Origin: JBBQKG01 sp038326655
Lineage (GTDB): Bacteria > Actinomycetota > Thermoleophilia > Solirubrobacterales > JBBDJG01
Length of the DNA stretch: 64,000 nucleotides
Direction: 5' to 3'
Assembly: GCA_038326655.1 (NCBI GenBank)
Contig: JBBQKG010000011.1
Span: forward strand, 1-64,000
The notes under the pieces were generated by a model that did not search any database, was not told the origin of the DNA, and was given only the letters and a program-made list of their open reading frames with translations. A program made the translations under genes and the position numbers. Position 1 is the stretch's first letter, and each line of letters begins with the position of its first letter. This document shows, piece after piece, positions 1 to 9,368 of the stretch.

Positions 1-948
1 CCGGCGGAGCTTGTCGGCAAGGATGTTCACGATCTCGGGCGACCACAGGAACTGGTTCTCCAGGTAGATGAGGTGTTGCGCCGAGCGCAGGGCGCGCAGG
101 TATGCCTCGATGATCCGGAAGTCGCCGCGCGGCGCGAAGCCATAGAGCTTCTCGGGGACGGTTCGCACGATCTGCAGCTCCAGATCGCCGGCGCTCGACA
201 CGTCCGCCGGCTGCGCTTCCAGGCGCTCGCCGGTGACCGCTTGCCAGCGCTGGGCGACGTGGTGGCCGACGTCGGCCACCGCCGGCCCACGCAGCCGCGA
301 GGCAACGTCGTGCCAGCCCATGCGCCCACGCGCCGGATGCTCTGGCGTGTCATACCGATCACCTCCCAGGTCGGTCAGGTCGATGCCGCCGACAAAGGCG
401 ACCTCGTCGTCGATCACGACGAGCTTCTCGTGGTGGCAGTGCATCGGGCGCTCGTTCGAATCCAGCGCGGCCTTGATGCGCGTCCCGCGCACGAGCTCAT
501 CGCGACCCTTGCGCACGGAGGCCCGGCGCGGCTTGAACACGGGCACCGGAGCCCCCGCCCACAGCAGCACGCGGACGTCGGCCGACTCAGCCGCCTCGCC
601 CAGTAACTCGCGCAGCAGCACCGGCGGCTCGTCGCGGACGAGCGCGAACTCCGGCGTGATGCACCACCCCGCGATCAGTACGCTGCGCTGGGCGCCGCGG
701 ATCGCCTGCTCGAGCGCCGGGAAGTAGGCCGCGCCCTCGATCAGCACGTCGAGCGTGTTGCCCGCCCGCGGCGGCGGATCCCCCGCGGCCCACGGGCGCC
801 CGTCGTCCGGAGGCGTGCGCTGCGCGGACCGCCCGAGCTTGCCCAGCCTGCGGGCATGGTGAGCGTCCGTCAAGCGCTCGATCGCGTTTCCCGCAACGCG
901 GTCGGCGACTCGAAGGACATCCACGGGCATCGCGCTCAGACGATACAT
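1..948 (-). CDS. Phospholipase D / cardiolipin synthase family protein (3' end outside window)
   Basis: The minus-strand frame is open from position 948 to the left edge, so the C-terminus is missing. About 316 residues are visible. An HKD-type motif, HEKLVVID, is followed by DEVAFVGGIDLTD, as in the PLD superfamily (phospholipase D, cardiolipin synthase, phosphatidyltransfer). Near the left edge the text HLIYLENQFLW also matches PLD enzymes. Family members normally carry two HKD motifs; the second should lie outside the window. The start is uncertain: ATG at 948 or ATG at 930, neither with a clear Shine-Dalgarno. The gene is divergent from the phosphatase gene at 1045. The substrate cannot be told from sequence. 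Confidence 0.85.
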   Translation of the reverse strand, partial: MYRLSAMPVDVLRVADRVAGNAIERLTDAHHARRLGKLGRSAQRTPPDDGRPWAAGDPPPRAGNTLDVLIEGAAYFPALEQAIRGAQRSVLIAGWCITPEFALVRDEPPVLLRELLGEAAESADVRVLLWAGAPVPVFKPRRASVRKGRDELVRGTRIKAALDSNERPMHCHHEKLVVIDDEVAFVGGIDLTDLGGDRYDTPEHPARGRMGWHDVASRLRGPAVADVGHHVAQRWQAVTGERLEAQPADVSSAGDLELQIVRTVPEKLYGFAPRGDFRIIEAYLRALRSAQHLIYLENQFLWSPEIVNILADKLRR

Positions 949-1044
949 AGCCGAGCGTCGCACGACGCGATGCAAGCCGGGCTAGGATTGCGAAACGATC
1001 CGACAGGCACGCGAGATGCTTCGCACGAGCGTGCCGCGAACGGC

Positions 1045-1986
1045 ATGAGCGAAGACCCCGCTAAGGACGATCCAGAGCTTCGCCGGCTGCGCTCCGAGGT
1101 TGCCGCCCAACACAGCGACATCCACGACATGGATGGCCGAGTGCACCGCCAGGAGACGCTGAACGCGCGCCTGCGCGAAGAAGCCGCGGTGCGCGAAGAG
1201 GATCTCGCCGTGCTACGTGAGCGCCTCGAGGCGGCCGAGCATGAGCTGGAGGATCTGCGCGCGATCCGGGATGCCCTCACCCCGCCCGAGTTGCCCCAGC
1301 GCCCCGGCTTGGAGCTTGCAGCGGCGTTCCTGCCCGCCGCCGCCGAACGGGTCAGCGGCGACTTTTACCTGGTGGCTGAGGGGCCGCAGGATTCCACCGT
1401 GCTGGTCGTCGGCGATGTCGTCGGCCACGGTTTGCAGGCGGGGCGGCGTGCAGCGTTCGTACGGACGGCGTTCGCCGCGACCGCACCGTTCTCCGATGAT
1501 CCCTGCCGCCTGCTGAGTTGGGCGAACACCGCCCTCAGCGAGCGCGCCGGCATCAGCAACGACTTCGTCACCGCCGCGTGCGTCACGTATCTCCCGAACG
1601 AGCAGCTCCTGCGCTGGGCCTACGCCGGCCATCCCCCGGCGCTCTGGATCGATGACGGCCGGGAGCTCATCGCGCCCAGGCAGGGATTCCCACTCGGGCT
1701 TCGCGCGGACCCCAGATGCGTCGAGGGTTCGCGGCGGTCGACGGCCGGCGCGGGAGTACTGCTCTACACCGACGGGCTAACCGAAGCACGGCATGACGGC
1801 AAGCTGTTCGGAGTGGACGGCGTGAGTACCGCGCTCGGTGGCCTTCAGAGGCCCTCACCGACCGAGGCGGTCGCCGTTCTGCGCGCACGCGTCGCCGACT
1901 TCGCCTACGGCACCCTGACCGACGATCTTTGCCTGCTCGCCGCCCGCATCAACCTACCGGAAGCCACCGAAGGTGCGCGAAGGTGA
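1045..1986 (+). CDS. PP2C-type protein phosphatase (SpoIIE domain) with N-terminal coiled coil
   Basis: A 313-residue protein from ATG 1045. Residues about 5-75 are charged and heptad-like (coiled coil). The rest is a SpoIIE/RsbU-type PP2C domain: GDFY, GDVVGHG, AGHPP, YTDGLTEAR and TDDLCLL carry the metal-binding aspartates. Such phosphatases dephosphorylate STAS anti-anti-sigma factors, so a partner such as the STAS protein at 61200-61637 is possible but not shown. The frame is open back to 856, but that would overlap the divergent PLD gene, so 1045 is preferred; no strong Shine-Dalgarno is visible. No transmembrane segment or sensor domain is present. Confidence 0.85.
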   Translation: MSEDPAKDDPELRRLRSEVAAQHSDIHDMDGRVHRQETLNARLREEAAVREEDLAVLRERLEAAEHELEDLRAIRDALTPPELPQRPGLELAAAFLPAAAERVSGDFYLVAEGPQDSTVLVVGDVVGHGLQAGRRAAFVRTAFAATAPFSDDPCRLLSWANTALSERAGISNDFVTAACVTYLPNEQLLRWAYAGHPPALWIDDGRELIAPRQGFPLGLRADPRCVEGSRRSTAGAGVLLYTDGLTEARHDGKLFGVDGVSTALGGLQRPSPTEAVAVLRARVADFAYGTLTDDLCLLAARINLPEATEGARR

Positions 1987-2519
1987 AGCCGACCTTGATC
2001 CTCCCCGGCTGATCGCTTCCGCTTCCGGCGTGGTTGCGGTCGTCTCCGCCAAGGCGCTTTGGACGCTCGCATAGGACGACACGCGAGCGTCGCCGCTGGC
2101 GCTGAATCCGCTGCCCTTTGCACGAAAAGCGACAGCTGAGGGCCGGACCTCTTGCCCTCGTTAGCCCTCGGATAGCGAGCAGCAGGTCTCGGTACCAGTG
2201 GGGCCGTGACTCATGCAACGCCTACCGGGATCGGCTCGCGCAACAGGGTGCGGTAGACCAAGGTGAAGCTGTCGCCCACGGGGCGCGCCCGAAGGGGCCG
2301 AGGAACGCGAGCATCGCAAGGCCTACAGCGAGAACGATCCTGTGAAGCTCACGACGCCTCGACCGCCGTCGCCTGCATCGGCTCGGCCGCCGCGGTTGTG
2401 GCCATCGTGGGTAAGGCGCACGCCGGTCGGCGTGATCGGTCCGGCCCCAGGACTGCGCAGCCTTCGGGACCCGTTCGGGACCCGCGGGCGGCCCGAATGC
2501 GGTGGCACACGAACGAGGA
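1987..2519. other. Gene-free stretch
   Basis: About 530 bases with no convincing gene on either strand. Short open frames have no recognisable family and no good ribosome binding sites. On the minus strand around 2230-2340 a hydrophobic run continues in a second frame to a stop near 2215. This could be the decayed end of a membrane-protein gene, but the evidence is weak. Confidence 0.4.
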
Positions 2520-2542
2520 AAAGCCCGCCGTTAGCGGGCTTT
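2520..2542 (-). terminator. Rho-independent terminator hairpin
   Basis: Perfect 9-bp arms AAAGCCCGC / GCGGGCTTT around a 5-base loop, followed on the minus strand by further T residues. It lies 8 bases beyond the 3' end of the tRNA-Met-like sequence on the same strand, as expected for a tRNA transcript. It could work in both directions. Confidence 0.75.
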
Positions 2543-2550
2543 CCTTGAGG

Positions 2551-2628
<78 letters not shown>

Positions 2629-2680
2629 AAGGACAGTACGTGACCGAAGCCCGGACTTCGAATGACGCTCTACAAGTCAG

Positions 2681-5494
2681 TCAGCCGCAGCCGGTGTTGT
2701 TGCCGCAGGACGAACACGTGTAGCAAGACCCCGTCCGCTGCATCATGCCGCCGCACTGGGAGCACGCCGGGCCCAGGTCGAGGCCCTCGATCTTCGCGGG
2801 CACGACCGGCGGCGTGTCGGTGAGCGCCGCGGTGGGCGGCTGGGAGCTGCCCGCCGGCTCGTCCCCCGCGTGGCCGTTGCCGTTCGCGTCGCCGTTGGAG
2901 TGGCCGTTGCCGCCGTTCGTCGCGGGCGCCTCCTCCGCCATCTTCTTGGCCCGCACGTCGGCGCTCATGATGCCTAGCTCCTCGTGCACCGCCGGGTCCA
3001 GGAACCGTGACGCCAGCCAGCGCATGATGTAGTCCGGCAGCGACTTCGCGAACGGGATCTCCGGGTTCGTCGTCATGCCCTCCGGATCGAAGCGCATGTA
3101 GCTGAACTTCCGCACGAAGGTCTCGAGCGGCACGCCGTACTGCAGCCCGATCGAGATCGCGGTCGCGAACGCGTTCATCATGCCGCGCAGGGTCGAGCCG
3201 TCCTTGCCGATGTCGGTGAGGAAGATCTCGCCGAGCGAGCCGTCTTCGTACTTGCCGGCCGTGATGTAGCCCTCGTGGCCCGCGATCGAGAACTTGTGCG
3301 TGAGCGACTCGCGCTCGCGCGGTAGGCGGTTCCGCTGAGGAACGAGCTCGGTCGGCGCATCCGCACTCGTGGCCTTCTTCACCTTCTTGCCCGCGTCGGT
3401 CCGAAGGGCTTGCGCCGTCTTCGAGCCGTCGCGGTAGATCGCGAGCGCCTTCAACCCCAGCCGGCCGGCCTCCACGTAGGCCTCGCGGATGTCGGCGACG
3501 GCCGAGTCGGCGGGCATGTTGACCGTCTTCGAGATCGCGCCCGAGATGAACGGCTGCACAGCCGCCATCATCTTGATGTGGCCCATGTGCGAGATCGCGT
3601 GCTGACCCACGGCCACGTCGAACACCGGCAGGTGCTCGTCCTTCAAGCCGGGCGCGCCGACGATCGTGCGGCGATCGTTCACGTAGGACTCGATCTCGGC
3701 GACCTGCGCCTCGCCGTATCCGAGCGTGCGAAGCGCGCGCGGGACCGTGCGGTTCACGATCGTCATCTGACCTCCGCCGACCAGCTCCTTGAGCTTCACG
3801 AGCGAGAAGTCGGGCTCCACCCCCGTGGTGTCGCAGTCCATCAGGAAGCTGATCGTCCCGGTCGGCGCGAGCACCGTCGCCTGGGCGTTGCGATGGCCGT
3901 GGCGCTCGCCGACGGCGACCGCCTCGTCCCAGCTCCGCTGCGCCGCCGCGACGAGCTCGTCCTCGCCGGAACCCTCGATCGCGTACGCGGCGTCGCGATG
4001 CTTGCGCATCACGCGCAGGTGCGGGTCGCGGTTCTTCTCGAACTCGTCATACGGTCCCACCGCCGCTGCGATCTCGCCCGAGGTGCGGTAGGCGCGACCG
4101 GTCATCAGCGCCGTGATCCCGGTCGCAACCGTGCGACCCTCGTCGGAGTCGTAGGGCAGCCCGCGCGCCATCAGGAGCGCGCCGAGGTTCGCGTAGCCGA
4201 GGCCGAGCTGGCGCATCGCCTTCGCGTTGGCCGTGATCTCTTCGGTCGGGTAGCTCGAGAAGCCGACCACGATCTCCTGTGCCAGGAAGACGACGTCCAC
4301 CGTGTGCTCGAACGCGGCCGTGTCGAAGCTGCCGTCCTCGCGGAGGAACTTGAGCAGGTTGATCGAGGCGAGGTTGCAGGCCGAGTCGTCGACGTGCATG
4401 TACTCAGAGCAGGGGTTGGAGGCGTTGATCCGGCCCGTGTTGGGGCAGGTGTGCCAGTCGTTGATCGTGGTGTCGTATTGGACCCCGGGGTCGGCGCAGC
4501 GCCACGCCGCCTCGGCGATCTCCTCCATCAGCTCGCGTGCGTCGAGCGTCTCGACGCGCTCGCCGCTGACCCGGGCGACCGTGTGCCACTCGTCGCCACG
4601 CTCGACGGCGTCGAGGAACTCCTGCGTCACGCGCACCGAGTTGTTCGCATTCTGGTACTGGATCGAGAAGAAGCCGTCACCGTCGATCGACATGTCGAAG
4701 CCGGCCTCGCGCAGCGCCGCCGCCTTGTCCTCCTCGCGCGCCTTGCACCAGATGAAGTCGCGGATGTCCGGATGGTCGATGTCGAGCACCACCATCTTCG
4801 CCGCGCGGCGGGTCTTGCCGCCGCTGCGGATCGTGCCCGCCCACGAGTCGGCGCCGCGCATGAACGACACGGGGCCCGAGGCGTACCCGCCCTTCGAGAG
4901 CTGCTCCTTCGAGCCGCGGATCATCGAGAGGTTGATCCCCGCGCCGGAGCCGCCGCGGAAGATGAGCCCCTCCTTGGTGTTCCAGGAGAGAATCGACTCC
5001 ATCGTGTCGTCGACCGAGAGGATGAAGCAGGCCGAGCACTGCGGCTGCTCCTCGAAGCCCACGTTGAACCAGACCGGCGAGTTGAAGGCGGCGAGCTGGT
5101 TCACGAGGATGTGCGTGAGCTCGGCCTCGAAGGCCTCGGCGTCCACGCCCGAACCGAAGTAGCCGCCGGCCCGGCCCCAGGCGGCGATCGTGCCGGCCAC
5201 CCGGCCGACCATCTGCTTGACGGAGTGCTCGCGCTTGGGTGTCTCGAGCTGACCCCTGAAGTACTTCTGGGCGACGATGTTGGTCGCGTTCTGCGACCAG
5301 CTCTTCGGGAACTCGACGCCGCGCTGCTCGAAGGCCGGCTTGGCCGGATCGCCGATCAGCGCATCGCGGAGCTCCCACTCGATCTCGTCGAAGGGATGGA
5401 CACCCTCACGGGTGAACCTGCGTTCGATGGCCAACCCTTGATCGCCGGCACGCACGCTGTCGATCGTCTGGGCGGAATTCAGGGTTCGGGCCAT
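2681..5494 (-). CDS. nrdJ: Adenosylcobalamin-dependent ribonucleoside-diphosphate reductase (class II)
   Basis: A 937-residue cytoplasmic enzyme that makes deoxyribonucleotides without oxygen, using a B12-generated thiyl radical. Visible family marks are QCSACF, the FRGGSGAGIN loop, and NPCSEYMHVDDSACNLASINL-type sequence around the active-site cysteine (split here as NPCSE and SACNLASINL). The C-terminus holds a CSQCGG...CYTCSSCG cysteine cluster that supplies redox cysteines or a zinc ribbon. ATG 5494 is chosen because GGAGGAG sits 7 bases upstream; the frame is open to 5593, but that extension looks non-coding. The length is usual for the long NrdJ form. No nrdAB or NrdR gene is nearby. 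Confidence 0.97.
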   Translation of the reverse strand: MARTLNSAQTIDSVRAGDQGLAIERRFTREGVHPFDEIEWELRDALIGDPAKPAFEQRGVEFPKSWSQNATNIVAQKYFRGQLETPKREHSVKQMVGRVAGTIAAWGRAGGYFGSGVDAEAFEAELTHILVNQLAAFNSPVWFNVGFEEQPQCSACFILSVDDTMESILSWNTKEGLIFRGGSGAGINLSMIRGSKEQLSKGGYASGPVSFMRGADSWAGTIRSGGKTRRAAKMVVLDIDHPDIRDFIWCKAREEDKAAALREAGFDMSIDGDGFFSIQYQNANNSVRVTQEFLDAVERGDEWHTVARVSGERVETLDARELMEEIAEAAWRCADPGVQYDTTINDWHTCPNTGRINASNPCSEYMHVDDSACNLASINLLKFLREDGSFDTAAFEHTVDVVFLAQEIVVGFSSYPTEEITANAKAMRQLGLGYANLGALLMARGLPYDSDEGRTVATGITALMTGRAYRTSGEIAAAVGPYDEFEKNRDPHLRVMRKHRDAAYAIEGSGEDELVAAAQRSWDEAVAVGERHGHRNAQATVLAPTGTISFLMDCDTTGVEPDFSLVKLKELVGGGQMTIVNRTVPRALRTLGYGEAQVAEIESYVNDRRTIVGAPGLKDEHLPVFDVAVGQHAISHMGHIKMMAAVQPFISGAISKTVNMPADSAVADIREAYVEAGRLGLKALAIYRDGSKTAQALRTDAGKKVKKATSADAPTELVPQRNRLPRERESLTHKFSIAGHEGYITAGKYEDGSLGEIFLTDIGKDGSTLRGMMNAFATAISIGLQYGVPLETFVRKFSYMRFDPEGMTTNPEIPFAKSLPDYIMRWLASRFLDPAVHEELGIMSADVRAKKMAEEAPATNGGNGHSNGDANGNGHAGDEPAGSSQPPTAALTDTPPVVPAKIEGLDLGPACSQCGGMMQRTGSCYTCSSCGNNTGCG

Positions 5495-5642
5495 TCTCCA
5501 ACTCCTCCGTCGATGCCGTATAGGACCTCTCCCCCGCCCGCGCTGGGACCCTGCCTGGGAGCCTGCCCTGGGGCCGATCTCCCGGTCTGCCACGAGCAGC
5601 GATAGGGGGTTGACAACAGTGACGACAGCATCAGACGGAACG

Positions 5643-5661
5643 TCGGAATTTCGCTTTCCGA
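5643..5661. promoter_or_regulatory. Inverted repeat upstream of nrdJ
   Basis: TCGGAA-N7-TTCCGA is a perfect 6-bp palindrome in the 294-base gap between nrdJ (start 5494) and the end of cysA (5789). It lies about 150 bases upstream of the nrdJ start and could be an operator. The regulator is unknown. It does not match the NrdR box, and no cobalamin riboswitch core is seen in this gap. Confidence 0.3.
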
Positions 5662-5788
5662 TGCGGAATCAGGGCTTTCAGCGGATCCTCTCAACGGTCC
5701 CCTGATTTTAGAGACTCGCGCCCTCGCTCCGGGCCGGGAAATCCGGATAACGCGCGGAGAACTTGCGGGCGAGTGCGAGGCCCCGGGG

Positions 5789-6742
5789 CTAGCTGAAAAC
5801 GCGTGCGCGGGCCCTGCGCACGTACACGATCTGACCCTGCTCGAGCTCGAGGTGGTCGGCCGCCTCGCGCGTCAGCTGCGACCACGCCTCGCTGCCGTCC
5901 TTCAGCGTGAACTCGACCCGGACCTCGAACCCGAGGTGCACGATCCGGTCGATCATCGCCTCCTCGGTGGTGCCGTTGGGCTCCAGCATGACCTCGATGT
6001 CGTGCGGGCGGACGAGCTCCTTCCCGAGCCGGTTAACCGGCCCCACGAAGCTCATCACGAACTCGTTCGCCGGATGCTCGTAGAGATCGCGTGGCTCGCC
6101 GACCTGCTCGACCTTGCCGTCGTTCATGACGACGATCTGCTCGGCCACGTCCATCGCCTCCTCCTGGTCGTGCGTGACGAAGATGGTCGTCACGTGGACG
6201 TCGTCGTGGAGCCGGCGAAGCCAGATCCGCAGGTCCTTGCGCACGCGCGCGTCGAGCGCGCCGAACGGCTCGTCGAGCAACAGCACCTTCGGCTCGACCG
6301 CGAGCGCGCGCGCGAGCGCCATGCGCTGGCGCTGGCCGCCGGAGAGCTGCGTGGGGTACCGCTCTGCCAGGCCGGCCAGCTGCACCAGCTCGAGCAGCTC
6401 CTCGACGCGGCGCGCGATCTCCGGCTTCGTCCGTTTGCGGATCTTCAGGCCGAAGGCGACGTTCTCCCAGACGGTCATGTGCTTGAACGCTGCGTAGTGC
6501 TGGAACACGAAGCCGACGTCGCGCTTCTGCGCGGGCAGCGTGGTCGCATTCGTCCCCTCGATGCACACCGTGCCCGTGTCGGGCTGCTCGAGGCCGGCGA
6601 TCACGCGCAGGAGCGTCGACTTGCCGCTTCCGCTCGGCCCGAGCAGCGCCGTCAGCGACCCGTCGGGTACCCCGATCGAGACGTCGTCGAGAGCGACGAA
6701 TTCGCCGAAGCGCTTGTACACATGCTGGACGGCGATGCTCAT
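5789..6742 (-). CDS. cysA: Sulfate/thiosulfate ABC transporter ATP-binding protein
   Basis: A 317-residue ATPase subunit on the inner face of the membrane. It shows Walker A GPSGSGKST, a Q-loop in FQHYAAF, signature LSGGQRQR, Walker B VLLLDEP and the H-loop VTHDQEE. The C-terminus is the short beta-rich regulatory part of CysA/PotA proteins and is somewhat short for the family (usually about 340-350). ATG 6742 overlaps the cysW stop by 4 bases (ATGA), with GAGGG upstream. It is the last gene of the sbp-cysT-cysW-cysA operon, which makes sulfate the likely substrate. Confidence 0.93.
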   Translation of the reverse strand: MSIAVQHVYKRFGEFVALDDVSIGVPDGSLTALLGPSGSGKSTLLRVIAGLEQPDTGTVCIEGTNATTLPAQKRDVGFVFQHYAAFKHMTVWENVAFGLKIRKRTKPEIARRVEELLELVQLAGLAERYPTQLSGGQRQRMALARALAVEPKVLLLDEPFGALDARVRKDLRIWLRRLHDDVHVTTIFVTHDQEEAMDVAEQIVVMNDGKVEQVGEPRDLYEHPANEFVMSFVGPVNRLGKELVRPHDIEVMLEPNGTTEEAMIDRIVHLGFEVRVEFTLKDGSEAWSQLTREAADHLELEQGQIVYVRRARARVFS

Positions 6743-7548
6743 GACGCCACCCTCTTTCGCCTGTTCGCCAAGTTCATGGACAGCAACGTCGCGATCGCGA
6801 GCATTGCGAGCACGAACGAGGCAGCGTAGGCGCCTGTGAGGTCGAATTGATGGAAGCGCTGCTCCACGAACAGGGTAGCCGTCTCGGTCTGGCCCTGAAG
6901 CTTTCCCGAAACGACGCTGACGGCGCCGAACTCTCCGAGCGCACGCGCCGTCGCCAGCACGACGCCGTACGTGAGCGCCCAGCGGATCGCCGGCAGCGTG
7001 ATCCGCCAGAAGGTCTGAAACGACGAGGCGCCGAGCGTCGAGGCCGCCTGCTCCTGCTCGGTGCCGATCTCGCGCAGCACCGGCATCACCTCCCGCACCA
7101 CGAACGGCAACGAGACGAACATCGTCGCGAGGATCATCCCGGGCGTCGCGAAGATCACCTGGATCCCGTGATCGGCGAGCCACGAGCCGAACCATCCGCC
7201 CTCGCCGTAGACGAGGATCAGCGCGAGCCCGATCACGACCGGAGAGACCGCGAAGGGGAGGTCGATCGCCGCGTTCAGCAGCGCCCGGCCCGGGAACCTG
7301 TGCCGCACGAGCGCGATCGCGGTGATCACGCCGAACACGGTGTTGGCGGGAACCGCGACCAGCACCATCAGGATCGTGAGCCAGAACGCGTGCAACGCCT
7401 CCGGCGTGGTGACCGCCTGCCACGCGGGGCCGAAGCCGTGCTCGAAGGTCCTGTAGAAGACCAGGCCAACGGGGGCCGCGAGGAGCACGGCGAGGTAGCC
7501 GAGCGCGACCGTGCGCAGCGTGATCCGCGACACGCGGCTAGGCGTCAT
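6739..7548 (-). CDS. cysW: Sulfate ABC transporter permease
   Basis: A 269-residue inner-membrane protein with about six hydrophobic segments. The EAA-type cytoplasmic loop reads EQAASTLGASSFQTFWRITLP and contacts CysA. The text ARALGEFGAVSVVSG is typical of CysT/CysW permeases. The start overlaps the end of cysT by 11 bases and the stop overlaps cysA by 4, so the genes are translationally coupled. Confidence 0.93.
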   Translation of the reverse strand: MTPSRVSRITLRTVALGYLAVLLAAPVGLVFYRTFEHGFGPAWQAVTTPEALHAFWLTILMVLVAVPANTVFGVITAIALVRHRFPGRALLNAAIDLPFAVSPVVIGLALILVYGEGGWFGSWLADHGIQVIFATPGMILATMFVSLPFVVREVMPVLREIGTEQEQAASTLGASSFQTFWRITLPAIRWALTYGVVLATARALGEFGAVSVVSGKLQGQTETATLFVEQRFHQFDLTGAYAASFVLAMLAIATLLSMNLANRRKRVAS

Positions 7549-8326
7549 GCCGTCCCGCCCATCGCGACAGCGCCGAGATCGCGAGCAGCACCACCAGGGA
7601 GATCGCCAGCAGCACCACGGAGACGGCCGCCGCGGCGGCCACGCGATCGCTCTCGATCTGGCCGAAGATGAAGACCGAGGACACCTCCGTCTTGAACGGA
7701 AGGTTGCCGGAGATCAGCACGAGCGAGCCGAACTCGCCGATCGAGCGCGCAAAGCCGAGCGCGACGCCTGCCAGGATCGCCGGCCAGAGGTTGGGCAGGA
7801 CGATCCGCCGGAACACCGTCAGCGGGCCGGCGCCGAGCGACGCGGCCGCCTCCTCCATGTCCCGGTCGAGCTCGATCAGCACCGGCTGCACGGCACGCAC
7901 GACGAACGGCAGCGTCACGAACAAGAGCGCGAGGCCCACCGCGATCCGCGTGTAGGCGACGTCGACACCGACCGGGCTCCGCGGCCCGTACAGCGCGAGC
8001 AGCGTGAGGCCCGCGACGATCGTCGGCAGCGCGAAGGGCAGATCGATCAGCGAGTTGACGATGCTCTTGCCGCGGAAGTCGTCGCGCACCAGTACCCAGG
8101 CGATCAGGGTGCCGGTGACCCCGTTGATCGCGACCACGATGAACGAGGCGACCACGGTGAGCTTCAGCGCGGAGACCGAGGCGGGCGAGGTGGCGGCCGA
8201 CCAGAACCCGTCCCAGCCGTTGTCGAACCCCTTCGAGACGACCGCTGCGAGCGGGATCAGCACGATCAGGCTGAGGTAGATGCCCGCCGCACCCCGGCCG
8301 TGTGCCGCGCCGGTGGGGCGGGGCAC
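7538..8326 (-). CDS. cysT: Sulfate ABC transporter permease
   Basis: A 262-residue membrane permease, partner of CysW. It has about six hydrophobic segments, the EAA loop EEAAASLGAGPLTVFRRIVLP, and the family text ARSIGEFGSLVLISGNLPFKTEV. The start used is GTG 8326; the frame is open a little further upstream toward the sbp stop (8367), but no ATG or GTG with a ribosome site is seen there. It lies between sbp and cysW. Confidence 0.92.
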   Translation of the reverse strand: MPRPTGAAHGRGAAGIYLSLIVLIPLAAVVSKGFDNGWDGFWSAATSPASVSALKLTVVASFIVVAINGVTGTLIAWVLVRDDFRGKSIVNSLIDLPFALPTIVAGLTLLALYGPRSPVGVDVAYTRIAVGLALLFVTLPFVVRAVQPVLIELDRDMEEAAASLGAGPLTVFRRIVLPNLWPAILAGVALGFARSIGEFGSLVLISGNLPFKTEVSSVFIFGQIESDRVAAAAAVSVVLLAISLVVLLAISALSRWAGRHDA

Positions 8327-8366
8327 TCCGACCGGCAGGCCGCGCGGCGCGCGCGCGGCTGTCGCG

Positions 8367-9368
8367 CTACTTGGCAGTCGGCACTCCCTTCGCCTTCTCG
8401 ATGTCGACCAGGTAGCCCTTGTCCGGATCGAAGAACTCGTCCGTCACGCTCGACCAGCCGCCGAGCTTGTCGATCTGGAACAGCTGCGGCGGCGTCGGGA
8501 ACTTCGACTTGTCGACCAGCGACGGCACCACGGGGCGGTAGCCCTTGCCCGCGTAGATCTTCTGCGCCTGGTCCGTTCGCAGGAAGTCCACGAACGCCCG
8601 GGCATCCTTCAGGTGCTTGCTGTCCTTGATCACCGCGGCCGGGTTCTGGATCAGGATTGTCTGGTCAGGGAGCGTGTAGTCGAGCGACTGGCCCTTTTGC
8701 TGGGCGTTGATCGCCTCGTTCTCGTAGGCGAGCAGCACGTCGCCCTTGCCGCCGACGAACGTCTGCAGCGCCTCCCGCGCGCTCTTGTCCTGGACCGGCA
8801 CGTGCTTGAACAGGTTGTCCAGGTAGTCCAGCGCCTGCTGCTTCGACTTGCCCTGCTCGAGCTGTGCGCCGTAGGCGGCCATCACGTTCCAGCGCGCGCC
8901 TCCGGAGGTGAACGGGTTCGGCGTGATCACCTCGACGCCGGGCTTCACGAGGTCGTCCCAGGTCTTGATGTGCTTGGGATTGCCCTTGCGGGTCGCGAGC
9001 ACCACCACCGAATTCGTCACGAAGCCGTGGTAGCGGCCCTCGTCCCAGCTCGCGTCGACCTTGCCGGCCTTCACGAGCTTCTCGACGTCCGGGGCGAGCG
9101 AGAGCGCCACGACGTCGGCCTTGAGGCCTGCCTCGACCGCGCGCTCCTGGTCGCCCGAGGCGCCGTAGGACTGGTTGAAGCCGACGCCCTTCCCCGCGGC
9201 TGTCTTCTTGAAAGCCGGGATCAGCTGCTCGTAGGCCTCCTGCGGCGTGGAATAAACGACGAGGCTCAGCTTCGAGTCGCTGCTGCCGCACGCGGCGACT
9301 CCGGCCGCCAGCGCGGCCAACGCCACGGCGACCGCTGCGATCCGAATCCTTGAAGGTGACTTCGGCAC
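8367..9368 (-). CDS. sbp: Sulfate-binding lipoprotein of the ABC transporter
   Basis: A 333-residue exported solute-binding protein. The N-terminus has basic residues, a hydrophobic run and a lipobox ending in AAC near residue 27, so it should be lipid-anchored. The mature part matches the Sbp/CysP family: NQSYGASGDQERAV, DVVALSL, NPFTSGGARWN and LAYENEA. GTG 9368 follows GAGAAGGATGG. It is the first gene of the sulfate importer operon and is divergent from an Rrf2-type regulator. Confidence 0.93.
   Translation of the reverse strand: MPKSPSRIRIAAVAVALAALAAGVAACGSSDSKLSLVVYSTPQEAYEQLIPAFKKTAAGKGVGFNQSYGASGDQERAVEAGLKADVVALSLAPDVEKLVKAGKVDASWDEGRYHGFVTNSVVVLATRKGNPKHIKTWDDLVKPGVEVITPNPFTSGGARWNVMAAYGAQLEQGKSKQQALDYLDNLFKHVPVQDKSAREALQTFVGGKGDVLLAYENEAINAQQKGQSLDYTLPDQTILIQNPAAVIKDSKHLKDARAFVDFLRTDQAQKIYAGKGYRPVVPSLVDKSKFPTPPQLFQIDKLGGWSSVTDEFFDPDKGYLVDIEKAKGVPTAK

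Noticed and set aside
3410..5605. Very long open frame (over 700 codons) opposite nrdJ
   Set aside because: It is the antisense shadow of nrdJ in high-GC DNA; its translation is rich in Arg, Leu, Val and His with no domain, while the other strand reads as a complete class II reductase. The same applies to the long frame opposite lon (12744-14870) and many others.
5495..5788. Possible cobalamin riboswitch upstream of nrdJ
   Set aside because: The conserved core elements (such as the GCCACTG box) were looked for in the gap and not found.
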